A DNA stretch of 6,313 bases from an uncultured Eubacteriales bacterium (lineage in GTDB: Bacteria; Bacillota; Clostridia; Oscillospirales; CAG-272). The position numbers and the translations under genes are program-made. Each line of letters starts with the position of its first letter. Position 1 is the stretch's first letter. Shown here piece after piece: positions 1 to 4,495 of this stretch. The notes beneath the pieces are model-generated. The model worked only from the letters and a program-made list of their open reading frames with translations. It had not been told where the DNA came from and made no database searches. The stretch covers positions 1 to 6,313 of the forward strand of contig CAKSJC010000101.1 in assembly GCA_934462885.1 (NCBI GenBank), given 5' to 3'.

Positions 1-166
1 CGATTTCCATAAGAAGGGTAGGTATATCCTGATAATGATAGTAAAAAGAATTTCTGTTTATCCCGCAGTCCTCAACGATAGTGCGGACGCTTATCTTTGA
101 GAGAGGGTACTCGGTCAGTAATTTCAGGAAAGAATCCTTAATTGCTTTTTTTGTAAAATTTGGCAT
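1..166 (-). CDS. TetR/AcrR-family transcriptional regulator, N-terminal part (cut by window edge)
   Basis: Only the first 55 codons are present; the gene runs off the left edge. The protein starts MPNFTKKAIKDSF. Residues 8-20 form a first helix, and the region from ISVRTIVEDCGI through NRNSFYYHY (about 25-45) is a typical TetR helix-turn-helix with its recognition-helix end. The following QDIPTLLMEI matches the usual linker into helix 4. TetR proteins are cytoplasmic dimers that generally repress a neighbouring gene or themselves and release DNA on binding a small ligand; the ligand-binding domain lies outside the window, so the effector is unknown. The ATG (166-164) has a good Shine-Dalgarno, AGGAGAG, at 178-172. 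It is divergent from the SOD-like gene, the natural first candidate target besides autoregulation. Family assignment is firm; regulated target is inference. Confidence 0.88.
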   Translation of the reverse strand, partial: MPNFTKKAIKDSFLKLLTEYPLSKISVRTIVEDCGINRNSFYYHYQDIPTLLMEI

Positions 167-208
167 AGCAGCTCTCCTATGTGCTATATCGCTTTTTTGC
201 CGATAAAC

Positions 209-225
209 TATGCTGTCGCAACATA
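209..225. promoter_or_regulatory. Candidate TetR-type operator (imperfect palindrome)
   Basis: The 17-base sequence TATGCTGTCGCAACATA has two 7-base arms (TATGCTG and CAACATA) that are complementary at six of seven positions around a 3-base centre. Its length and symmetry fit TetR-family operators. It sits inside the leader of the regulator, downstream of its promoter, where bound protein would block elongation. Assignment is inference from symmetry and position only. Confidence 0.3.
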
Positions 226-298
226 TTAACTTTCGTTTTTACAGGAACAGTATAAAAATTGCAGAATGTTTATTTTACGTACTTCTTAATTATAAAAT

Positions 299-327
299 AT
301 TATAGCATAATAAGTAAAAAAACACAA
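299..327 (-). promoter_or_regulatory. Promoter of the TetR-type gene (extended -10)
   Basis: Read on the minus strand, TTGTGT (327-322) is followed by a 17-base spacer and a perfect TATAAT (304-299). The spacer ends in TGC, giving an extended -10 (TGnTATAAT). Transcription would begin near 292, leaving a leader of about 125 bases before the ATG at 166. The -10 overlaps small AT-rich dyads (TTAT-AGC-ATAA at 300-310), a common location for repressor binding. Confidence 0.6.
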
Positions 328-498
328 CTGTTTTCATAAAGCAGATTGAGAGTGCAGAGCGGCGTTCCCGATTTTCTGTAAATATCCTTTTATCGTGATA
401 ACGTTCTTTTAATTTTTTACGGAGGCTTTCTGTTCTATGTGTTTACGGATTTAAAAAGAGACATATTGCGCATTTTTATATAAAAAATTTTCATGGAA

Positions 499-528
499 TT
501 GGCACGTAAAAAAACAGCGGCATATACT
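499..528 (+). promoter_or_regulatory. Promoter of the SOD-like gene
   Basis: TTGGCA (499-504) and TATACT (523-528) are separated by 18 bases, each differing by one base from the sigmaA consensus. Transcription would start near 535, directly upstream of the ribosome binding site (GGGGG, 539-543). The leader is thus very short, which limits the SOD start codon to the region after 535. Confidence 0.5.
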
Positions 529-551
529 GTTTATGAAAGGGGGAATGTGTT

Positions 552-1103
552 ATAGAAAAGAGAGGGTTACATCAATCAGCCGGGAACGCGGTAGGCAGGC
601 GTTTTGAAAGTTTAAACGATCTTTGCGCTGCGATAGAGAGAGGCGCTGATGCGTTCGCACAAATAAGGGGAAGCGGAAAGTACGGCGCGATAAACGGTAC
701 AGTTTTGTTTTACGGACTTGAAGATTTTGTTATAGTGCGTGCGGATATCTCGGGATTGCCGACAGGCGCGTCATGCGATGAGCCTGTATTTGCATTTCAT
801 ATTCACAGCGGAGGAGAGTGTGCCGGAAACGAAACTGATCCGTATGCAAATGCGGGAATGCACTATAATCCCGGAAATTGTACTCATCCATATCATGCAG
901 GAGATATGCCGCCTTTATTCGGAGTCGGAGGAAAGGCATTTTCAATGTTCATGACAGACCGTTTCAGAGTTCCCGAGATAATAGGGAAAACTGTAATTAT
1001 TCATGCGAAGAGAGATGATTTTACATCTCAGCCGTCCGGCGATTCGGGAGATAAGATAGCCTGCGGTATAATCAGAGCAGGCTTGATACGGAAAAGAGGG
1101 TAA
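552..1103 (+). CDS. Cu/Zn superoxide dismutase-like protein (SodC family), start codon uncertain
   Basis: The Cu/Zn SOD family dismutates superoxide to oxygen and peroxide. Numbered from the TTG at 705 (the first conventional in-frame start), copper/zinc ligands are His32 and His34 (FHIH), His53 (HYNP), His61 and His64 (HPYH), Asp67 (AGD) and His100 (VIIH); Cys39 and Cys120 match the family disulphide pair. The active-site Arg before the second Cys is Lys here (DKIACG). Starting at 705 would drop the first beta strands, because GAINGTVLF and the helix-like LNDLCAAIERGADAFAQI are encoded upstream and resemble clostridial homologues. The frame is open from 537 but has no ATG, GTG or TTG before 705. 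ATA at 552 sits 8 bases after GGGGG, while ATG at 545 is in another frame. No signal peptide is seen, so a cytoplasmic location is likely. A terminator follows at once, so it is monocistronic. Family is secure; the 5' end is not. Confidence 0.8.
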   Translation: MEKRGLHQSAGNAVGRRFESLNDLCAAIERGADAFAQIRGSGKYGAINGTVLFYGLEDFVIVRADISGLPTGASCDEPVFAFHIHSGGECAGNETDPYANAGMHYNPGNCTHPYHAGDMPPLFGVGGKAFSMFMTDRFRVPEIIGKTVIIHAKRDDFTSQPSGDSGDKIACGIIRAGLIRKRG

Positions 1104-1112
1104 AAAACATAC

Positions 1113-1148
1113 AAAAACCGATGAAAACGGCGTTTCATCGGTTTTTTT
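1113..1148 (+). terminator. Intrinsic terminator of the SOD-like gene
   Basis: A perfect 9-base stem CCGATGAAA (1118-1126) / TTTCATCGG (1133-1141) with a 6-base loop is followed by seven T. The five A before the stem can pair with the T run, lengthening the stem and making it potentially bidirectional. It begins 10 bases after the stop codon at 1101-1103. Confidence 0.92.
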
Positions 1149-1155
1149 GTTATAC

Positions 1156-1257
1156 TTGTGTCAAGCGATGATCTTATATAAATGTTGTTTAAGGTGAACA
1201 TATTCATCACAACAAAAGCATTTAATTGTTTTTTACTGTTCCGCTTGTCTGACACAA
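1156..1257. repeat. Segment of about 100 bases bounded by imperfect inverted repeats
   Basis: The left end TTGTGTCAAGCG (1156-1167) is the reverse complement of CGCTTG...ACACAA at the right end (1242-1247 and 1252-1257), which differs by a 4-base insertion, TCTG. Inside lies a second, smaller dyad (GTGA ... TCAC around 1193-1209). The arrangement resembles a small non-coding element or an RNA hairpin. No transposase gene or clear target-site duplication is visible, so a MITE-like identity is only a suggestion. Confidence 0.3.
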
Positions 1258-1334
1258 TAGTTTTATGTTTTAATTTATGCTGATCATTTTATATTTAATA
1301 ATTTGCGCAGATTATCGCTTTTTGCCGGATTTAA

Positions 1335-1343
1335 TGTTATAAT
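1335..1343 (+). promoter_or_regulatory. Extended -10 promoter for the dehydrogenase gene
   Basis: TGTTATAAT combines a perfect TATAAT (1338-1343) with the TGn extension. No good -35 lies 16-18 bases upstream, which is tolerated at extended -10 promoters. Transcription would start near 1350, giving a leader of about 150 bases before the ATG at 1499. Confidence 0.45.
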
Positions 1344-1498
1344 TAAAATGTTCTTTCGCCAAATTTAATTACGTGAAATACAAAAGTTTACATATAAGAT
1401 TTTCATTGCATATACAAGATGCGTCGGAGAACGGATGAAGCGCAGAAAAAACAAAGTCGGTATTATCGAACGCGTCCATTGGAAAGTGAGAGAGTAAA

Positions 1499-2290
1499 AT
1501 GAAATACGTACTTGTTACCGGAGCATACGGCGGAATGGGTAGAAAGGCCGTAGAAGTATTGAGAAAACATGGCTTTGGTGTGTTTGCAGTGGATAGGAAC
1601 GTCGGAGATTCGGAGGAAAATGTGATTCCTCTCCGGGTTGATATTACAGACACGGAAAGCGTGAAAGATGCGGCGCAAGAAGTTGAAAAAGTCACGGACG
1701 AACTTTATGCAATCGTGCATTACGCGGGTATATATATGCTTGATTCACTGGCGGAAACGGACAGCGAGAGTTTTGAGCGTATATTCAAAGTCAATTTGTT
1801 TGGGGCGTTTATTATTAACAAGATATTTCTGCCTTTTTTGAGAAAGGGGAGCAAAATCGTCATTACTACAAGTGAGCTTGCCACCCTTGACCCATTGCCG
1901 TTTACGGGAATCTACGCCGTAACGAAATGCGCGCTTGACAAATACGCATACTCGCTTAGAATGGAATTACAGCTTCTCGGAATTACAGTTTCAGTCATTC
2001 GCGCAGGCGCGGTAGCTACCGGAATGCTGAACGTATCAACCGATGCGCTTGACTGTTTTTGCAAAAAAACAAAACTCTATTCCTGTAATGCCGAGCGCTT
2101 CAGGCAGATTGTGAACAGTGTGGAGTCAAGATGCGTTCCGCCGGAAAAGATTGCCGACGTAACGCTAAAGATACTGTCGGGGAAAAAGTGCAAATTTGCT
2201 TACACTGTAAACCGAAATCCCCTCTTGCTTTTATTGAATGCGTTACCGAAGCGTATGCAGCTTTGGGTGATAAGACAGGTGTTAAAATAG
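1499..2290 (+). CDS. Short-chain dehydrogenase/reductase (classical SDR), substrate unknown
   Basis: The 263-residue protein has the classical SDR order. The Rossmann glycine motif TGAYGGMG is at 7-14, and Asp32 at the end of beta strand 2 (AVDR) favours NAD(H), though the adjacent Arg33 leaves NADP(H) possible. Asp48 lies in RVDIT, and HYAG at 74-77 replaces the usual NNAG. Asn99 is in KVNLFG, catalytic Ser125 in ITTSE, and Tyr139 and Lys143 in YAVTK. The substrate-side region around Cys186, Cys188 and Cys196 is variable and not informative. The C-terminus (NPLLLLLNALPKRM and after) is hydrophobic and amphipathic, as in SDRs that act on lipids or sit at the membrane. Such enzymes oxidise or reduce alcohol/carbonyl groups; the substrate cannot be read from the sequence. 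The ribosome site is weak (GAGAGA just before ATG 1499), so coupling to a short upstream frame is conceivable. It is monocistronic, with hairpins following. Confidence 0.9.
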   Translation: MKYVLVTGAYGGMGRKAVEVLRKHGFGVFAVDRNVGDSEENVIPLRVDITDTESVKDAAQEVEKVTDELYAIVHYAGIYMLDSLAETDSESFERIFKVNLFGAFIINKIFLPFLRKGSKIVITTSELATLDPLPFTGIYAVTKCALDKYAYSLRMELQLLGITVSVIRAGAVATGMLNVSTDALDCFCKKTKLYSCNAERFRQIVNSVESRCVPPEKIADVTLKILSGKKCKFAYTVNRNPLLLLLNALPKRMQLWVIRQVLK

Positions 2291-2462
2291 AATTTCAGTG
2301 GGAATAAGAATGTGAATGATAATTCCTGACATATCTATTCAAAAAGTTGCCCGCCCCTTCTTATTTCACCATTATAAATTCGTAAAGTCTTGCAAACAAA
2401 ACGGCATTTCAGGCGATTTTGAAAGCAAAGCGCTGCTCGCTTGTCCGTTTGTCTGTTCCGAC

Positions 2463-2495
2463 AGATCAAAGCGGAGAGAACGTCTGATCTTTTTT
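2463..2495 (+). terminator. Probable intrinsic terminator downstream of the dehydrogenase gene
   Basis: AGATCA (2463-2468) pairs with TGATCT (2485-2490), and an inner GCG/CGT pairing (one G-U) closes on a GAGAGAA loop. The stem runs into six T (2490-2495). The stem is short, so efficiency is uncertain. Its left arm is shared with the more stable hairpin at 2445-2474, so the two folds exclude each other. Confidence 0.45.
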
Positions 2496-2542
2496 GGGGT
2501 TAAACATAGTTGTTTCTTCCATAATAAGATGATAATGAGAAA

Positions 2543-2588
2543 CGGATCCTGCGAGGATTAGATTCGCAGGGCCCGCTCTTTATGTTTT
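2543..2588 (+). terminator. Second terminator-like hairpin between convergent genes
   Basis: CCTGCGA (2548-2554) and TCGCAGG (2564-2570) form a perfect 7-base stem with a 9-base loop. After a 2x2 internal loop, CGG (2543-2545) pairs with CCG (2573-2575). The tail CTCTTTATGTTTT is T-rich but interrupted, so this may be a weak terminator or simply a stable 3' structure. Confidence 0.4.
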
Positions 2589-2679
2589 GTTAAGTTACCA
2601 ACCATAACGCAGTTTTTATATACCGACAAACCTGTTAATACGTCGGTCGTTTTGCAAGTTATTTCCTCTTTGGGATGCG

Positions 2680-3384
2680 TTAATCCCACACTGAAGTCGG
2701 AATTTTATAGGTAACACTGACGGTTTCAGTTCCGTCTTTTACGACATTTGCACGATACTTTGCCAAAAAGTTTGTCAATGAATACATATCTATCCATATT
2801 TGATTGTACCCGTCTTTTTGTTCCGGAGCAAAAATAAGTTCGAGTCCAAAATGAAGGTGGGGTGTGTCTATATTGTTTGTATTTTCCTTTGCCGAATATC
2901 CTGTCATCCCGAGATAACCTATGACATCGCCGGCTGCCACTATCTTTCCCTCATATATATCGGAGTAAGGATGATTTTTTCTTAAATGAGCGTAGTAATA
3001 GTAGCGTTTTCCGTCGAATGAACGTATTCCGACACGCCAACCCCCGTACTGATTCCAGCCGCAGGCTTCGACATAGCCTGATTCAACCGCAACGATCGGA
3101 GTTCCGACAGAACCTAACATATCGTGACCGAGGTGGCGTCTTTTATATCCATATGAACGTGATGCCCCGAAATCGTCGTAGTGATTATAGTAATATCCCG
3201 CTGCGAAAGGCGAGTACGCGCAAAGACCGTATTTTGGCTCAACCGTCACTTCGCCGTCATTAATTGTATATTCATCATATTCGCATACGATTCCGTCGAA
3301 TATTGCTTTATATACTTCGAAATAATAATCATATAACTTTTCATTCGCTGCAATATCTTTAATTTCCCGGCCGTTTTCATACAT
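2680..3384 (-). CDS. M23 zinc metallopeptidase catalytic part (peptidoglycan endopeptidase)
   Basis: M23 enzymes cleave peptide cross-links in cell-wall peptidoglycan at the cell surface. In this 234-residue frame the zinc ligands are His84 and Asp88 (HLGHD) and His178 (second His of HLHFG). Supporting catalytic histidines are His133 (YAHLR) and His176. Other M23 landmarks are GTPIVAVESGYV at about 94-105, the aromatic run after FDGKR, and AGDVIGYLGMTGYS at 151-164. There is no signal peptide and no Shine-Dalgarno before its ATG (3384-3382), so alone it would be poorly translated and remain cytoplasmic. Both facts show it is the back part of the gene starting at 3642. Reinitiation after the adjoining TAA is possible. 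Its stop lies within a small hairpin (2672-2687) without a T run. It converges on the dehydrogenase gene. The domain call is very secure; functionality is doubtful. Confidence 0.85.
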   Translation of the reverse strand: MYENGREIKDIAANEKLYDYYFEVYKAIFDGIVCEYDEYTINDGEVTVEPKYGLCAYSPFAAGYYYNHYDDFGASRSYGYKRRHLGHDMLGSVGTPIVAVESGYVEACGWNQYGGWRVGIRSFDGKRYYYYAHLRKNHPYSDIYEGKIVAAGDVIGYLGMTGYSAKENTNNIDTPHLHFGLELIFAPEQKDGYNQIWIDMYSLTNFLAKYRANVVKDGTETVSVTYKIPTSVWD

Positions 3385-3642
3385 TTATATAACGTATGAA
3401 AAATCGCTTTTTTTATATTTATTAAAATTTCCTCCGTTTTTTACCGAAAGAACCGCAAGCGATTCATATATTCTTAAATGACGATCGCTTCCGTATGAAG
3501 AAACATCATATTCAAAGGTATCTCTTATTGCAGCCTCCGTCGGAGTAAAATCGACCCATTTTATATGATCTGCTCCGAAAACCCGTTCTCTCATGCAAAA
3601 AAGAATAGAGAAGAAAAAAACGGCAGTCAAAAGTTTTTTCAT
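3385..3642 (-). CDS. N-terminal fragment of the M23 peptidase: signal peptide plus conserved N-region
   Basis: The 85-residue product begins MKKLLTAVFFFSILF, a basic n-region and hydrophobic core ending near VFGA (about residue 24), a clear Sec signal peptide. The mature part (IKWVDFTPTEAAIRDTF, then LAVLSVKNGGNFNKYK) matches the region that precedes the catalytic domain in clostridial M23 proteins, where it leads into a conserved linker. The ribosome site AAAGGA lies about 5-7 bases before the ATG (3642-3640). It ends at TAA 3387-3385, immediately followed by the ATG of the catalytic half. On its own it holds no catalytic residue, so a separate function is not expected. It is most simply the front of a broken gene. 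Confidence 0.65.
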   Translation of the reverse strand: MKKLLTAVFFFSILFCMRERVFGADHIKWVDFTPTEAAIRDTFEYDVSSYGSDRHLRIYESLAVLSVKNGGNFNKYKKSDFSYVI

Positions 3643-3746
3643 TTTTTGTCCTTTTTCTTTCAGTTATAAGTTTATTGTTTCTCCGCATATATAAAATATA
3701 ATTTGAAATTTTATCATTAAAAGTTTTGTCTTGCCTCTTTTGCATA

Positions 3747-3837
3747 AATGAATAAAAACTATGAATATTTGTATGTATATCCATTGACAAAATGGGATGT
3801 TTGTATTATAATTATCAATGAATAAAAATGAATATTT
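3747..3837 (+). repeat. Direct repeats flanking the nusB operon promoter
   Basis: Copy one (3747-3770) is AATGAATAAAAA, CTA, TGAATATTT; copy two (3817-3837) is the same without CTA. The copies start 70 bases apart, one upstream of the -35 and the other at the expected transcription start. A partial third match, TGAATAAAAA, lies at 3902-3911. They could be paired regulator sites or a local duplication; the low complexity of the region demands caution. Confidence 0.35.
3784..3812 (+). promoter_or_regulatory. Consensus sigmaA promoter of the nusB - TsaD-like - xseA operon
   Basis: TTGACA (3784-3789) and TATAAT (3807-3812) are both perfect and separated by the optimal 17 bases. Transcription would begin near 3819, inside the second direct-repeat copy, leaving a leader of about 160 bases before nusB. 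No other convincing promoter is seen before the three downstream genes. Confidence 0.85.
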
Positions 3838-3979
3838 TTGCTCATTTACAGAGAAATACAAATGTCCGCCGCAATAACGTGCTGCGCAGAACAAGACGGA
3901 TTGAATAAAAATAATTCGTTGACCTTAAAATGAGCAATAGCAAAAAAATGTCTGCTGACTGTGGTATCGGAGAGGGAAA

Positions 3980-4495
3980 ATGGCAAAAAAAGTTAAACTT
4001 TCGAGACATGAAAACCGTGAAATTGTGTATAAACTCCTTTTTGCAAAAGAGTTTGATTGCGAAACTCCCGCGACGGATTTTTACGCCGCATATGATGAAG
4101 AAAGTGAAGTAAGATATACCGATTATACCAAAGACACATTTTTCGGAGTGTGCGAAAATAAAGACGAAATAGACAAGAAGATAGAGATGACATCGCACAA
4201 ATGGAAAGTTTCCCGTATGTCCGTATCTACAAAAACGATATTAAGGCTTGCGGTTTATGAAATGCTCTATTCCGCTACGCCTCCGAAAGTGGTTATAAAC
4301 GAGGCTGTCGAAATTGCAAAAAAATATGACGATGAAGAAGCTCCGTCTTTTATAAACGGAATACTTAATAAAATCGCGCGCGAGAATTCGGTGTTTGAAG
4401 AAAATACTTCCGCCGAAGACAAAAATGCAGTTTGTGAAATTAAAGAAGTACATGACCCAGAAAACGGTTTGGCGGAAAATAAGGAAAATGGCTGA
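3980..4495 (+). CDS. nusB: Transcription antitermination factor NusB
   Basis: NusB binds boxA RNA together with NusE (ribosomal protein S10) and helps RNA polymerase read through rRNA operons. The N-terminus (SRHENREIVYKLLFAKEF, 8-25) is the arginine-rich first helix that contacts RNA. The core shows the family block WKVSRMSVSTKTILRLAVYEML (75-96), then PPKVVINEAVEIAKKY (101-116) and the C-terminal signature SFINGILNKIA (123-133). At 171 residues it is about 30 longer than typical: after residue 136 there is a charged, Glu-rich tail without recognised motif. The start is set by GGAGAGGG at 3969-3976 ahead of ATG 3980. The stop overlaps the next gene by 8 bases, indicating translational coupling. 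An earlier ATG at 3930 is in a different frame. Confidence 0.93.
   Translation: MAKKVKLSRHENREIVYKLLFAKEFDCETPATDFYAAYDEESEVRYTDYTKDTFFGVCENKDEIDKKIEMTSHKWKVSRMSVSTKTILRLAVYEMLYSATPPKVVINEAVEIAKKYDDEEAPSFINGILNKIARENSVFEENTSAEDKNAVCEIKEVHDPENGLAENKENG

Larger units (their letters stand above)
167..551. other. Divergent intergenic region between the TetR gene and the SOD-like gene
   Basis: This 385-base AT-rich stretch carries the leader and promoter of the regulator on the minus strand and the promoter of the SOD-like gene on the plus strand. It also contains two dyad sites that could be operators (209-225, and the 12-base TTATCGTGATAA at 390-401) and an isolated GGAGG at 421-425. I see no RNA gene or real protein gene in it. 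Confidence 0.6.
1149..1498. other. Intergenic region upstream of the dehydrogenase gene
   Basis: This 350-base AT-rich gap holds an inverted-repeat-bounded segment (1156-1257), a probable extended -10 promoter (1335-1343), and a roughly 150-base leader. The leader contains two short open frames: a 27-codon one from ATG 1419 ending at TGA 1500-1502, overlapping the dehydrogenase ATG, and a 20-codon one from ATG 1435 ending at TAA 1495-1497. Both are rich in Arg and Lys and resemble no family I know; their expression is unproven. Confidence 0.5.
2291..2679. other. Hairpin-rich intergenic region after the dehydrogenase gene
   Basis: This 389-base gap separates convergent genes. It contains a 12-pair hairpin at 2445-2474 with two single-base bulges and a UCCG loop, an overlapping terminator-like hairpin at 2463-2495, another strong hairpin at 2543-2575, and a 6-pair hairpin at 2622-2647 (ACCGAC/GTCGGT, then CGTTTT). 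A frame open from ATG 2316 to 2561 would give 81 residues but shows no ribosome site, domain or homologue I recognise, and it covers the hairpins. I treat the region as 3' untranslated or small-RNA-like. Confidence 0.45.
2680..3642 (-). pseudogene. Secreted M23-family (LytM-type) metallopeptidase gene interrupted by one in-frame stop
   Basis: The two open frames at 3642-3385 and 3384-2680 lie in the same reading frame and are separated only by the TAA at 3387-3385. Read through, they give one protein of about 319 residues: signal peptide, N-terminal conserved region, then an M23 zinc endopeptidase domain, the order and size of the clostridial M23 family as I remember it. No shift or deletion is needed, only one codon change; GAA to TAA would be a single base. 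Either the gene is recently inactivated, or the stop is bypassed, or the halves are made separately by reinitiation at TAAATG. All catalytic residues downstream are intact, which argues that the lesion is young or the product still works. Confidence 0.7.
3643..3979. other. Divergent intergenic region between the M23 gene and the nusB operon
   Basis: This 337-base, very AT-rich gap contains a perfect consensus promoter for the nusB operon, direct repeats flanking it, and a leader of about 160 bases. The leader holds a 23-codon frame (ATG 3862 to TGA 3931-3933) whose stop overlaps an ATG at 3930 that opens an out-of-frame reading into nusB. For the M23 gene on the minus strand I find only weak promoter candidates (for example TTGTCA with TATTCA at a 17-base spacing, using the complement of the nusB -35), so its promoter stays unassigned. 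Confidence 0.5.

Noticed and set aside
1028..1255. 75-codon minus-strand open frame covering the SOD terminator
   Set aside because: It overlaps the end of the SOD gene and its terminator antisense and shows no family resemblance; likely a chance frame.
2316..2561. 81-codon plus-strand open frame between the dehydrogenase and M23 genes
   Set aside because: No ribosome binding site, no recognisable domain, and it runs through the strong hairpins at 2445-2495, which look like non-coding structure.
2622..2647. ACCGAC/GTCGGT hairpin as the M23 gene terminator
   Set aside because: Read on the minus strand it is followed by ATATAAAAAC, with no T run; on the plus strand only CGTTTT follows. Too weak to list as its terminator.
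2672..2687. Hairpin GGGAT/ATCCC over the stop codon of the M23 gene
   Set aside because: Five pairs with no T run on the minus strand; not a convincing terminator.
3862..3933. 23-codon leader frame upstream of nusB
   Set aside because: Only a weak GAGA sequence precedes it and the peptide has no attenuator-like codon run; kept as a remark in the intergenic entry rather than a gene.
3930..4112. 60-codon plus-strand open frame overlapping the start of nusB
   Set aside because: It lies mostly inside nusB in another frame and no ribosome site precedes it; the NusB match settles the frame.
4395..4487. Upstream ATG start for the TsaD-like gene
   Set aside because: The extra 31 residues derive from nusB sequence in another frame, are unlike the family N-terminus, and a better-placed ATG with AAGG exists at 4488.
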